Assembly: GCF_002952775.1 (NCBI RefSeq)
Contig: NZ_CP025066.1
Coordinates: forward strand, 3,038,001-3,102,000
Length of the DNA: 64,000 nt
Direction of reading: 5' to 3'
Origin: Halalkaliarchaeum desulfuricum
GTDB taxonomy: Archaea; Halobacteriota; Halobacteria; Halobacteriales; Haloferacaceae
The position numbers and the translations under genes were made by a program. Of the stretch, positions 34,171-42,716 are shown in pieces (the stretch's first letter is position 1; every line of letters begins with the position of its first letter). The notes beneath the pieces were generated by a model. That model was given only the letters and a program-made list of their open reading frames with translations. It was not told the DNA's origin and made no database searches.

Positions 34171-34590
34171 CTAGCTACAACTTGCTCTACTGGCGATATA
34201 CAGGGTATGGTCGGATTTAACCTCGACCGTGAGAACGTACCTGTGATCGTCTCGATTATTTCTATCGGGACAAACAAGCTCGAAATTATCCGCATCGCTC
34301 TTATTGAGCTCCGTCTCGTGGACGATCACCGTGAACTCGTCACCCTCCGAGGCTTCTTCTACCACTTCGTAGATTCCACTGCTATGATCGTCTATCTCGA
34401 CCGATTTGGCGAGTAACACCTCCTCATCATCATCAAGGATATACAACTGGAGGTGGCTTTGTCTGTTCGAGTGGTTAAAAACGGTGAGTTCGAGGGGTGC
34501 TTTGAAATTATTTTCAAACAATCCAATGCACCCCGCTACTGGTGTGACCAGACTAGCGCCAGTGAGTGCCAGAGCCTGGCGACGGTTCAT
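34171..34590 (-). CDS. small secreted lipoprotein
   Basis: A 139-residue lipoprotein. The N-terminus MNRRQALALTGASLVTPVAGC has a twin-arginine motif (NRRQAL) and a lipobox, so it should be exported folded and lipid-anchored outside. The mature domain is beta-rich and acidic (LELTVFNHSNRQSHLQLYILDDDEEVLL), like small immunoglobulin-type folds. The ATG at 34590 is set by the signal peptide; a longer upstream frame is not signal-like. Function unknown. Confidence 0.7.
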   Translation of the reverse strand: MNRRQALALTGASLVTPVAGCIGLFENNFKAPLELTVFNHSNRQSHLQLYILDDDEEVLLAKSVEIDDHSSGIYEVVEEASEGDEFTVIVHETELNKSDADNFELVCPDRNNRDDHRYVLTVEVKSDHTLYIASRASCS

Positions 34591-34881
34591 GTCACAAGAT
34601 TCTCTTCCTTCACTAAAAATGGAGGAGAAGACTATAACCCTGATTTGACCGATTCGGTATGGTGCTGCATCCATGCTTTTTAGACATCAATCGTTCCCAA
34701 TCATGTTCCTGAACTGAAATTCAGTGCGTGATTTGTGTAGGCGAAGCAGCTAGTGCGGTGAGTCGTCATTCGAGACTTCTATAACTGTTGTACCAACCAC
34801 GGTTTTCGCATTGTAAATGGTGATTTCACATGGATTCAATGGCCGACAATTTGATAATCCAACAGGAGTCACCGTTCTCTT

Positions 34882-35394
34882 ATGTACGGTCGCCGCTCTG
34901 GTCCCTCCCCGCAGCTACGCGACACAGTCGAAAAATACACCCCTGACGGTACCGTCGGACGATTGGTACTGGCGGTAACGTCCGGGGGACTGAGCCTGTT
35001 TGCGTTCTTTATTTTTGCCGTCTTTGCCTTCGACGGGCCGGGGTTGTTTTGGCTTGTCCTTTCAGTGGTCCCCGGGATGATCAGCGTCTCGGCCCTCCTG
35101 TTGACCCTGTTCGTTCTCTGGCCGATATACCTCTCGCTCATCGGTCAGATCGATTCGCCCCACGAGTACGGAACTGATCGTTCGGACGCTCAGTCTAACG
35201 GAGATGATCCCGTAGCACTTCTCAAACGCGAGTTCGCACAGGGAAACATCTCGGAAGAAGAATTCGAACGCCGATTGGAAGTCTTGCTTGATACCGATCT
35301 GTCACTGGGAGATCTCGGTGAGAGACGCCCCGACAGCGAGCGTCCGACGAACCCAACTGTCAATGAAGAAGTTGAGGAATTCGACCACGTGTGA
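34882..35394 (+). CDS. SHOCT-domain membrane protein
   Basis: A 170-residue protein with two transmembrane helices in residues 30-95 (LVLAVTSGGLSLFAFFIFAVFAF and FWLVLSVVPGMISVSALLLTLFVLW) and a SHOCT motif at about 110-138 (DPVALLKREFAQGNISEEEFERRLEVLL) followed by an acidic tail. It shares layout with the SHOCT protein at 29374 but the membrane parts differ. A TATA-like ttgataa lies about 28 bases before the ATG. It may oligomerise at the membrane; no function is established. Confidence 0.8.
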   Translation: MYGRRSGPSPQLRDTVEKYTPDGTVGRLVLAVTSGGLSLFAFFIFAVFAFDGPGLFWLVLSVVPGMISVSALLLTLFVLWPIYLSLIGQIDSPHEYGTDRSDAQSNGDDPVALLKREFAQGNISEEEFERRLEVLLDTDLSLGDLGERRPDSERPTNPTVNEEVEEFDHV

Positions 35395-35531
35395 GGCCAG
35401 CATCGATCAATCACTCCTCCAGCCTCATCAGACTACCTGCCAATTTTCATATGAAACGATCCAGTGAGTGCTGAATAGAACGCGCGTATCATGCGAGGAA
35501 TGAGTAATTACGGGTGTTCCGTAAAGCTCCG

Positions 35532-36236
35532 TCAAAGTGACCCGAAGACCAGCATGAGGAGAGTAACGGACTGCCAGAGACCGTTGAGTATCACGTGACC
35601 GATCATCGGGACGAAAATGTTGCGTCGCCAGACGTATCCAATCGTCAAAAACACCGTAAGAGGTGTAATGATGAGAAGTGCCCCGAACGAATGCCCTCCA
35701 AAGTGAACCACGACGAACAAAAATGCAGTGACGGTTGCGGCGATCCAGGTTGATCCAGTCAGTGTTTCCAGCCGTTCGAGTGCGTAGCCTCGATACAGGA
35801 TTTCTTCGGTTATCCCCGCTGTCACCCCGATTAAGAGCCCGACGAGAAGCGCGGTTGCTGTCCGATCCACTCCACCGGTCTGGTCACCGCCAAACGGTGC
35901 TGTGCTGAACCCGAGCGAATCGACTATCGGAGTGAGGATCCCGATCGAAAGCACTCCCAAGACAAAGATCATGATCCCAGTCACAACGTCCCAACGATCT
36001 GGTCTGGTGACCCCAATTGAGGCCAACGATTCCTGTTCGAACACGAGTACGATCAGAACGATCCCCGCGACGAGCATCCATTTGAGGACTGCAACACCAA
36101 CTGAACCGACTGTGAGGCCTGTCACGAGTTCCCAGACGTGGGTCAACAGGAAGCCAAACAAGGCGAGGAGTATTCCGATGAGCGTACTGGTTCGGGTCTG
36201 GTTTATCAAGTTCTTCGAATCACTCGGAACTTGCAT
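35532..36236 (-). CDS. CPBP-family intramembrane metalloprotease
   Basis: A 234-residue polytopic protein of the CPBP (Abi) family. The motifs are present: ITEEILYRGYALERLE (EE...R), VVHFGGHSFGALL (His) and MIGHVILNGL (H-x3-N). Family members include prenyl-protein proteases such as Rce1, and bacterial bacteriocin-immunity proteins. The protease site lies within the membrane. It is not adjacent to an obvious toxin. The start at 36236 precedes the first membrane helix and the gene reads away from the SHOCT gene at 34882, so the two converge. Confidence 0.85.
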   Translation of the reverse strand: MQVPSDSKNLINQTRTSTLIGILLALFGFLLTHVWELVTGLTVGSVGVAVLKWMLVAGIVLIVLVFEQESLASIGVTRPDRWDVVTGIMIFVLGVLSIGILTPIVDSLGFSTAPFGGDQTGGVDRTATALLVGLLIGVTAGITEEILYRGYALERLETLTGSTWIAATVTAFLFVVVHFGGHSFGALLIITPLTVFLTIGYVWRRNIFVPMIGHVILNGLWQSVTLLMLVFGSL

Positions 36237-36353
36237 GATAATAAATCACATGTCGAACAATATCTGAATCACGATGGGTTAAATAGCATTTTAACTCTAA
36301 GCACTGAATGGTACATTTTTTAGTACTTTAGAGACGGGATTAATTCGACCGAC

Positions 36354-36572
36354 GTGCCGCGTTCATGCTCTGTATATCTCAGTCGGTCTGAATTGAGAAT
36401 TTTGGCTGACATCCTACCGCTGATGGGTGCAAGGGGCGAACACATCATCGCAGGATATCCAAACCCGCGAGTTGCCCTTCGTTTTGTTTTGGCTGGTGCA
36501 CGAGCCAGTTTCAGGCGAATCTTATCAGACCTCAGTCAGAAAAACGCTGCCAGATACAAGGCGCAAGTCTAG
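36354..36572 (+). pseudogene. small gene remnant within repeat copy D
   Basis: A 72-codon open frame (MPRSCSVYLSRSELRILADILPLMGARGEHIIAGYPNPRVALRFVL...RYKAQV). The middle, DILPLMGARGEHII, parallels the translation at 29090-29130 (DIRPLLFARGEEIT), and the copy at 25108 reads RGEHII before a stop. This indicates that the frame is a relic of a gene that once existed in several copies here, and not a functional gene. A real small protein cannot be excluded. Confidence 0.4.
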
Positions 36573-36573
36573 C
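36422..36573. repeat. dispersed repeat copy D (two collinear blocks)
   Basis: Block 1 (36422-36450) contains aaggggcgaacacatcatcg, identical to copy A over 19 bases. Block 2 (36515-36573) contains cgaatcttatcag...cagaaaaacgctg...ggcgcaagtct, parallel to 29190-29247 and 26070-26120. This is the most complete copy with both blocks. Confidence 0.5.
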
Positions 36574-36698
36574 ACGGAGTTGTGTGCAAAAGGAGACTGC
36601 TGAATCGTTCAGTCCCAAACCAATCTCTATTCCAATAGAGTAAAATATCGATTTGTACCTGGAAAATCGATATTAGTGAAGGATACGAACATCCGCGC

Positions 36699-37943
36699 AT
36701 GCCCTCCATGCGACGTCGTGCGGTTTTGTCGAGTGCAGCCGCTATCTCAATTGGCCTCGCTGGATGCACCACGGCACGGGAGCGTGTTGGTGATCTACTC
36801 CGCGAACCGCCAGAGAGAGTCGTCGATCCGGACTGGAGTCCGGAACCCGGAACATGGGCAGGACGGGGATATGACGGGACAAATAGCCGTCACAACCCAT
36901 ATGCGAGTCCACCCCAACAAGTACCGGAACGCAAATGGAGCTACAACCTCGACGACTGGACACGGTCGCTGGTAGTCGCGGATGGAACCGTCTTCGCCAG
37001 CACTGACACCGAGGTGGTTGCCCTCGATGCAGAGGATGGAACTGTCCGTTGGCGCAACGAGGTACACGATACCCGTGGACTCCGGTATGTCGACGGCCGA
37101 CTCTACGAACTACGGCCGTCCCAGGACAACAAAAGCGGTGAACTGTGGGCCAGATCGCTCGATGGCGAAGAGATTTGGCATACTGACCTCGACGGTTCCG
37201 GGTCGCTTCGATTGGTCCACGAGCAAGCCGGATACGTGTATGTCGGTGGGATTGGGACGTACTGGACGCTCCACGCCGATACAGGCGAGGTGGTCCGCAA
37301 ACGCGATTCACGCCTGGATATCGTTGTTTCGGACGACGAAACACTGTACGCTGCCCGCGGCGGGTTACTCACCGAGTATGAAGCCACCGGTCGAACCCTC
37401 AAAGAGGGGTGGCAGGCGCAAATCTCTCGGAGTGGAGACATCATGTTGCGGGACCGATATATCTACCATGCCAAACGGTCTGCGAATACCTGGGGCGCTG
37501 GGACAGAGGATCCGGAGCTTACCATCACCCACTACGATCGTAATGGAGTCGAGTCGGGTACGTTCACGGTTCCGTACTATGGGGTCCACCTCGCATCCGA
37601 CGATGCCGGTATCGTGACGGGGGCGACAACCAGACACTACGAGGATGGACTCATCGATGCAGCGATCCTCGCGTTGACCCCCGATGGCGATCTGCGCTGG
37701 GACTACGAGTTGCCGAGTGGTATCACAAACCCCATCGTCGCGGACGAAACCGTGTATACTTGCACCGGCGAGATCGAGCAGTCGATGACAGCTCTCGCGT
37801 TAGATAATGAGAGTGGCGAGCGCCGCTGGAGCTGGTCTTGGGATGGTGAGCGCCGCGAGCACGGGGACATTATTAAGATGGCTGCAGCAGGCGAGACGCT
37901 CTATGTCGGTGATGGTACCAGTGTGATCGCATTGCGTGAATAA
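36699..37943 (+). CDS. PQQ-like beta-propeller lipoprotein
   Basis: A 414-residue exported lipoprotein. The N-terminus MRRRAVLSSAAAISIGLAGC carries a twin-arginine motif and lipobox. The rest is built of WD/PQQ-like blades with repeated V-A-D-G-T-V-F-A-S/ALDAEDGTVRW units (for example VVADGTVFASTDTEVVALDAEDGTVRWRNEV and IVADETVYTC...MTALALDNESGERRWSW), giving about seven blades. Such propellers in haloarchaea are surface proteins with binding or scaffold roles; no quinone-dehydrogenase catalytic residues are evident. The start could be the ATG at 36699 or four codons later. It is the right-most gene of the island. Confidence 0.82.
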   Translation: MPSMRRRAVLSSAAAISIGLAGCTTARERVGDLLREPPERVVDPDWSPEPGTWAGRGYDGTNSRHNPYASPPQQVPERKWSYNLDDWTRSLVVADGTVFASTDTEVVALDAEDGTVRWRNEVHDTRGLRYVDGRLYELRPSQDNKSGELWARSLDGEEIWHTDLDGSGSLRLVHEQAGYVYVGGIGTYWTLHADTGEVVRKRDSRLDIVVSDDETLYAARGGLLTEYEATGRTLKEGWQAQISRSGDIMLRDRYIYHAKRSANTWGAGTEDPELTITHYDRNGVESGTFTVPYYGVHLASDDAGIVTGATTRHYEDGLIDAAILALTPDGDLRWDYELPSGITNPIVADETVYTCTGEIEQSMTALALDNESGERRWSWSWDGERREHGDIIKMAAAGETLYVGDGTSVIALRE

Positions 37944-38266
37944 TTGACCTGACATACAACACAGGTCGTCTGCTTAGCAGTGAAGGCATCATATCATCGG
38001 TGATTCAGTGATAACTACATGGTCTATACACATCATTCCAGACGAGATATGAATTTAAATCGAAACAAATCCAGTGCAAATCTCGCGCGTTCCATCCTTT
38101 CACACTGTTTCTGACCACTTCTGGATATATCTGCTGTAAAACTATAGCCGCCTTCCATTGTCCCTCGCAGTAGTTGGCAACAGAACCCACTATTCCAGGA
38201 ATCCGCACCGATCGCCACGAACGCCGGACGAATCCACTTAAGAACGTCGGCGGCGAAATCATCGGT
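37944..38266. other. 323-base AT-rich spacer before ubaA
   Basis: No gene is supported; minus-strand frames here lack features of real proteins. It ends the lower-GC island, after which GC-rich core genes resume. The ubaA promoter is presumably the ccacttaag around 38234. Confidence 0.5.
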
Positions 38267-39079
38267 ATGAGCCTCTCCCTCGATTCGACACAACTCGACC
38301 GCTACTCCCGGCACATCATCATGGACGAGATCGGCCCCGAGGGACAGGGGGCGCTCCTCGAGGGCCGGGTGCTCGTCGTCGGCGCGGGCGGACTCGGTTC
38401 GCCGGCGATCCAGTACCTCGCGGCCGCGGGCGTCGGCACCATCGGCATCGTCGACGACGACGTCGTCGAACGGTCGAACCTCCAGCGCCAGATCATCCAC
38501 GCCGACGACGCCGTCGGCGACCCGAAAACCGAGTCGGCCCGCCGGTACGTCGAGGCGCTCAACCCAGACGTGACCGTCGAAACCCACGAAACCCGACTCG
38601 ACACCGACAACGCCGCCGACCTGCTATCCGGTTACGACGTCGTGGTCGACGCCTCGGACAACTTTCGGACCAGGTACATCGTCAACGACGTGGCCCGACT
38701 CGAAGGCCTTCCGGTCGCCCACGGCGCGATCTACAAGTTCGAGGGGCAGGCGACGACACTCGTTCCCGACGGTCCCTGCTACCGATGTCTGTTCCCGGAG
38801 GCGCCCGATCCCGGGACGGTTCCCGACTGTGCGACGACGGGCGTGCTCGGAGCCCTGCCGGGGACGGTGGGCTGCATCCAGGCAACTGAGGCGATGAAGC
38901 TGCTCGTCGAGGAAGGGGACCCGCTGGTCGGCCGGCTGCTGTTTTATGACGCCATGGAGATGAGCTTCGAGACCGTCTCGTACGCCCCGAACCCGGGCTG
39001 TCCCGTCTGCGGCGAGGAGACGATCGACGACATCGACGGGATCGACTACTCCAGTGGCTGTGCGATCGAAGCGGACTGA
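38267..39079 (+). CDS. ubaA: SAMP-activating E1-like enzyme UbaA
   Basis: A 270-residue E1/MoeB/ThiF-family enzyme. The adenylation motif VVGAGGLGSPAIQYLAAAGVG and the DASDNFRTRYIVND segment are present, as are zinc cysteines CYRC and CPVC. Cys188 in PDCATTGVLGAL is at the position of the catalytic cysteine that I recall for Haloferax volcanii UbaA. It adenylates SAMP ubiquitin-like proteins for protein conjugation, molybdopterin sulfur transfer and tRNA thiolation. The ATG at 38267 gives the standard MSLSLDSTQLDRYSRH start; the longer frame is rejected. Confidence 0.93.
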   Translation: MSLSLDSTQLDRYSRHIIMDEIGPEGQGALLEGRVLVVGAGGLGSPAIQYLAAAGVGTIGIVDDDVVERSNLQRQIIHADDAVGDPKTESARRYVEALNPDVTVETHETRLDTDNAADLLSGYDVVVDASDNFRTRYIVNDVARLEGLPVAHGAIYKFEGQATTLVPDGPCYRCLFPEAPDPGTVPDCATTGVLGALPGTVGCIQATEAMKLLVEEGDPLVGRLLFYDAMEMSFETVSYAPNPGCPVCGEETIDDIDGIDYSSGCAIEAD

Positions 39080-39128
39080 CGGCTCCGATTCGTTCCGGCA
39101 GAACAGTCCCGAACGCCCTCTCGGTCCC

Positions 39129-39500
39129 CTATCGTCCCATCCGATCGCTCGTAGGGGAACTGCCGTCCGCGGCGCCCCCGGCTCCCCCGTGAAGCTGAGA
39201 GACGCACAGCCGGCAGTACTGGTACGCCGCCTCGTTTTCCGCGCCGCAGGCGGGACAGCGGACGGTGGCTTCGTCGGTGTCGAGTGACGGCCCGACCGGC
39301 TCGCCGGTCACCGACCGCGAGTCGTTATCCGATCGTTCGGCCCCGGCGTCGCCCTCGCGGCCCGCGAGCGACGAGAAACCGCTCTCGCCCGCGGGAGGAC
39401 TGCCCGCGGCGTCCGACCATCGCATCACCAGCGCAAACACGATCACGTGGAGCAGCCCAACCGCGACGGCCAGCAGGAGCAGCTGGTTCGCGTCGGGCAT
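39129..39500 (-). CDS. zinc-ribbon membrane protein
   Basis: A 123-residue protein with one N-terminal transmembrane helix (QLLLLAVAVGLLHVIVFALVM), a serine/acidic linker and a C-terminal zinc ribbon (VRCPACGAENEAAYQYCRLCVSQL, four cysteines). The ATG at 39500 follows an AT-rich atataaatgtacgtgg region suited to a promoter reading leftward. Such membrane-tethered ribbons are common and uncharacterised in haloarchaea. Confidence 0.78.
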   Translation of the reverse strand: MPDANQLLLLAVAVGLLHVIVFALVMRWSDAAGSPPAGESGFSSLAGREGDAGAERSDNDSRSVTGEPVGPSLDTDEATVRCPACGAENEAAYQYCRLCVSQLHGGAGGAADGSSPTSDRMGR

Positions 39501-39644
39501 CACATATAAATGTACGTGGCTCACGTACTTCAGCGCTATGTCAGCGTTCCGAGAAGTTCGGCCAACGGCACAGAGCCTCCAGATCCCGGACAGAGCCTCC
39601 AGATCCCGCACAGCGCCCCCAGATTCCGTAGCGCGACCCACGCG

Positions 39645-39676
39645 TTTATCCGGCCCGACGGTGTAACCGACAAGCG
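39645..39676 (+). promoter_or_regulatory. TATA promoter of pheA
   Basis: tttatc at 39645-39650 lies about 29 bases before the pheA ATG at 39677, fitting a leaderless mRNA. Confidence 0.6.
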
Positions 39677-40489
39677 ATGAGAGCTGTCACACTCGGGCCC
39701 GCCGGAACCTACTCCCACCGGGCGGCCCGCGCCGTCGCCGAGGAGGTCGCGTTCCGCGAGTCGGTCACCGCCATCGTCGAGGCGGTCGCCGACGGGAAGT
39801 TCGAACGGGGAGTCGTACCGATCGAGAACAGCATCGAGGGATCGGTCACCGAGAGCCTCGACGCGCTCGCGGACCGCGAGGTCGCCGTCACCCGCGAGAT
39901 CGTCACGCCGATCCGGCACGCGCTGCTGGCGCAAGGGGCGGAGTTCGACGTCGTCGCCAGCCACTCGCAGGCGCTCGCACAGTGCCGGTCGTTCCTCGAA
40001 TCCGAGTATCCCGACGTCGGCCAGGAGGCGGTTGCCTCCACCGCCCGGGGGGTCGAACGCGCCCGGGAGGACCCGACGGTGGCCGCGATCGGCCATCCCG
40101 ACAACGCGACCAACGGGGTCGAACTGCAGGTGCTCGCGGAGGACATCCAGGACCGCTCTTCGAACGCGACCCGTTTTCTGGTGGTCGCGCCCGTCGCCGA
40201 GCGTTCGGAGGCCGGCGGCAAGACGACGCTGGTCGTCTACCCGAACGCGAACTACCCCGGCCTCCTGCTGGAGCTGCTGGAGGCGTTCGCCGAGCGGGAC
40301 ATCAACCTCTCGCGTGCGGAATCACGACCCAGCGGTCGACGGCTCGGCGACTACCTGTTCCACTTCGACGCCGAGGCCGGGCTCTACGAGGAGCGGACCA
40401 GGGAAGCGATCGAGGAGATCGAAGAGATCGCCGAGAACGGCTGGGTCCGCGTGCTCGGCAGCTACGACACGATGCACGTGCTGTACTGA
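39677..40489 (+). CDS. pheA: prephenate dehydratase
   Basis: A 270-residue monofunctional prephenate dehydratase. The catalytic domain has LGPAGTYSHRAARAVAE, VPIENSIEGSVTESLDAL and the TRF motif in SSNATRFLVVA. The C-terminal ACT domain has ESRPSGRRLGDYLFHFD, the typical phenylalanine-binding ESRP region. It converts prephenate to phenylpyruvate, the branch to phenylalanine, and is probably feedback-inhibited by phenylalanine. The Hsp20 gene starts 41 bases downstream on the same strand, possibly by chance. Confidence 0.95.
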   Translation: MRAVTLGPAGTYSHRAARAVAEEVAFRESVTAIVEAVADGKFERGVVPIENSIEGSVTESLDALADREVAVTREIVTPIRHALLAQGAEFDVVASHSQALAQCRSFLESEYPDVGQEAVASTARGVERAREDPTVAAIGHPDNATNGVELQVLAEDIQDRSSNATRFLVVAPVAERSEAGGKTTLVVYPNANYPGLLLELLEAFAERDINLSRAESRPSGRRLGDYLFHFDAEAGLYEERTREAIEEIEEIAENGWVRVLGSYDTMHVLY

Positions 40490-40530
40490 GCACAAAGCTT
40501 CAAGAGATTTCTCGACGGAGGTTCAACTGT

Positions 40531-40971
40531 ATGACAGACAGAGATCCGTTCGGCGAGATCGACGAACTGTTCGAGCGACTGAACAGAGAGCTCGACCAGC
40601 TCGGCGGACAGTTGGATACGGGCCTTCCCGGCCGCGGTGTCAAGGTCGACCTCGCGGAACACGACGAGGAACTGGTCGTCACTGCCGACCTTCCCGGATA
40701 CGAGAAAGACGACATCGAGGTGACGGTACAGGAGCGGACACTCACGATCGAAGCCGACCGTGAAGAGGAGACCGAACGCGAGGATGAGGGCGACGACGGA
40801 CCACGATACCACCGACGCGAGCGCAGCCGGACGGCGGTCTCCCGCCGGATCCGTCTGCCAGTCGAGGTCGACAGGGCCGACGCCAAAGCGAGGTATGCAA
40901 ACGGCGTGTTGACGATCACGCTCCCGAAGCTGACTGCCGACGAGGGCGGGCACACGATCGACGTGAGCTGA
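40531..40971 (+). CDS. Hsp20/alpha-crystallin chaperone
   Basis: A 146-residue small heat-shock protein. The alpha-crystallin domain spans residues about 35-130 (VKVDLAEHDEELVVTADLPGYEKDDIEVTVQERTLTIEADREE), and ends with ANGVLTITLPK; an I-x-I-like end (HTIDVS) follows. A Shine-Dalgarno ggagg at 40517-40521 lies nine bases before the ATG, unlike the mostly leaderless genes nearby. It binds unfolding proteins without ATP. A second Hsp20 gene lies 125 bases downstream in the same direction. Confidence 0.92.
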   Translation: MTDRDPFGEIDELFERLNRELDQLGGQLDTGLPGRGVKVDLAEHDEELVVTADLPGYEKDDIEVTVQERTLTIEADREEETEREDEGDDGPRYHRRERSRTAVSRRIRLPVEVDRADAKARYANGVLTITLPKLTADEGGHTIDVS

Positions 40972-41096
40972 GCGGAACCGAACGAACCCAATAGATTTCC
41001 GGATCTCGCTTTCTCGACATCCTCCGTGCGGCGAGCTATCCCGTATTCTGCGGTGTTTAAGCCCTGAGACGACCTAGTACAGGTCGGAGATTATTG

Positions 41097-41594
41097 ATGA
41101 GATACACACCATTTGAGGACATTGACCGACTGTTCGAACGGATGAGCGAGAGCCCGGCCGCCCGCAGATGGGGGCCACTGGGCGAGACATGGAGCCGGAC
41201 AGACGACAACCGCATGGACGTCGACGTCGCCGAGTACGACGACGAGATCGTCGTGATGGCCGACCTTCCGGGGTTCGAGCGCGAAGAGATCGACGTGACG
41301 ATCGACGAGGGAAGCCTGCGGATCCATGCCGAGCGCGAACGCGAATCCGAACACGGCTCCGGCAACGAGGGACACCGCTCCGGAGACGACACCGAACCGA
41401 TGGGCCGCGACAGCGGCAGCCGCCAGACGTACCTCCACCGCGAACGCCGCCACGAATCCGTCTCTCGCCGGATCAGCCTTCCCCGATCGGTCCGCGAGGA
41501 CGTGGCGAGCGCCCACTACCGCAACGGTGTGTTGACGGTGACCCTCCCGCTTTCAGTCGACCGCGACGACGGCCACCGGATCGACGTCGAATAG
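41097..41594 (+). CDS. Hsp20/alpha-crystallin chaperone
   Basis: A 165-residue small heat-shock protein and paralogue of the one at 40531. It shares MADLPGFEREEIDVTIDEGSLRIHAERE and YRNGVLTVTLPLSV, with a longer Glu/Gly/Arg-rich insertion (SGNEGHRSGDDTEPMGRDSG) between them. The ATG at 41097 (MRYTPFEDIDRLFERM) is chosen over a TTG one codon earlier; ggag lies seven bases before it. An independent TATA-like gtttaag at 41055 suggests its own promoter, so the two genes may respond differently to stress. Confidence 0.92.
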   Translation: MRYTPFEDIDRLFERMSESPAARRWGPLGETWSRTDDNRMDVDVAEYDDEIVVMADLPGFEREEIDVTIDEGSLRIHAERERESEHGSGNEGHRSGDDTEPMGRDSGSRQTYLHRERRHESVSRRISLPRSVREDVASAHYRNGVLTVTLPLSVDRDDGHRIDVE

Positions 41595-41649
41595 CGAGCG
41601 GCGAGCGCCACCCCGGTTTTTTCGCCCACCCATATTTTAAGGATTCACT

Positions 41650-41985
41650 TCAATCGTCCGCTTCGTCACCGTCTCCGCGTTCGTCCGAGACGTAGCCGAA
41701 CTTCGCGGCCGCCAGGCCGACCGTCACGACCAGCGTCGTCGCGATCACCGCGGTTTCGGCGCCCTCGACGTCGGCGACCGTGAGCGGGAACAGAAAGATC
41801 GGAACGAGATACGCAAACCAGGCGACGCCCTCGGCGCGTCGACCGTCCTGATAGCGCAGGTAGCCGGCCAGGGTGACGATCGCGGTGACGATGCCGACGG
41901 CGATGCTCGGCGGGAGATAGTCGCCGACGACGATCACCGTCACCGCCATGAGTCCGACGAGGACGAACCAGTCGACGAGATCCAT
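41650..41985 (-). CDS. small four-helix membrane protein
   Basis: A 111-residue protein with four predicted transmembrane helices (WFVLVGLMAVTVIVVGDYL, IAVGIVTAIVTLAGYL, VAWFAYLVPIFLFPLTV, TAVIATTLVVTVGLAAAKF) and an acidic C-terminus. No family can be named. It is convergent with the second Hsp20 gene. Confidence 0.7.
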   Translation of the reverse strand: MDLVDWFVLVGLMAVTVIVVGDYLPPSIAVGIVTAIVTLAGYLRYQDGRRAEGVAWFAYLVPIFLFPLTVADVEGAETAVIATTLVVTVGLAAAKFGYVSDERGDGDEADD

Positions 41986-42068
41986 CGGGCGGGAGTGCGA
42001 AACGTGTGGGTAAAAAACCGCGTGACTGGCGTCACGAATGATCGGAACTGACTGGGGAGATCGAACAG

Positions 42069-42671
42069 CTATCCGAACCGGTCGAGCTGCGACTGTCCCT
42101 CGCCGTCGGTCGATCCCACGCCGGCGATAGACGCCGCCCGCTCGATCGCCTCGAAGAACCCGTCCCGCTGTCCCCGATCGTACAGCGTCGCCGCCGGATG
42201 CACCGACAGCAACACCCGCCGCGACCGATCGCCGATACGCACGTCGACCACGTCGCCGGCCTCGGAGGTGATCGCCACCGATCGGTCCAGGAGGTGTTGG
42301 CTGGGCACCTTTCCGAGCGTGACGATCAGCTCCGGATCCAGCGTCTCGATTTCCCCCTCCAGGAACTCTCGGCAGTTGTCAAGTTCCTCGGCCGTCGGGT
42401 CCCGGTTGTCCGGCGGGCGACACCGGACGCAGTTGGTGATCCGGACGTCCCGACGCGTTACCCCCGCCGCAGACAGCGCCTCCTCGAGCACGTCCCCCGA
42501 GCGCCCCACGAACGGCTCTCCCTGCTCGTCTTCCCTCTTGCCGGGGCCCTCGCCGACAAATAGGAGCGCGGCGTCGGCAGGTCCCACGCCGTTGACGATC
42601 CGGCTGCGGGACTCCACCAGCGCCGGACACCGGCTGCAGTCTGTCGCACACAGTCCGTCGAAGTCGGCCAT
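42069..42671 (-). CDS. family 4 uracil-DNA glycosylase
   Basis: A 200-residue iron-sulfur uracil-DNA glycosylase. The family 4 pattern is complete: Cys12/Cys15 near the start (CATDCSRCPALVE), Cys84 in CVRCRPP and Cys100 (LDNCREFL), 15 residues further on, to hold a [4Fe-4S] cluster; motif A GEGPGKREDEQGEPFVGRSG; and VHPAA for motif B. It removes uracil from DNA in base-excision repair. The promoter faces the divergent region toward 42717, where a methyltransferase gene lies on the same strand. Confidence 0.92.
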   Translation of the reverse strand: MADFDGLCATDCSRCPALVESRSRIVNGVGPADAALLFVGEGPGKREDEQGEPFVGRSGDVLEEALSAAGVTRRDVRITNCVRCRPPDNRDPTAEELDNCREFLEGEIETLDPELIVTLGKVPSQHLLDRSVAITSEAGDVVDVRIGDRSRRVLLSVHPAATLYDRGQRDGFFEAIERAASIAGVGSTDGEGQSQLDRFG

Positions 42672-42716
42672 CTGTCTGGTGATTCGGTGGCTGCAATTCG
42701 GGTTAAAGCTGGCGAG

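Noticed and set aside
38005-38262. 85-codon minus-strand open frame upstream of ubaA
   Set aside because: It sits in AT-rich promoter DNA and has no features of a folded protein.
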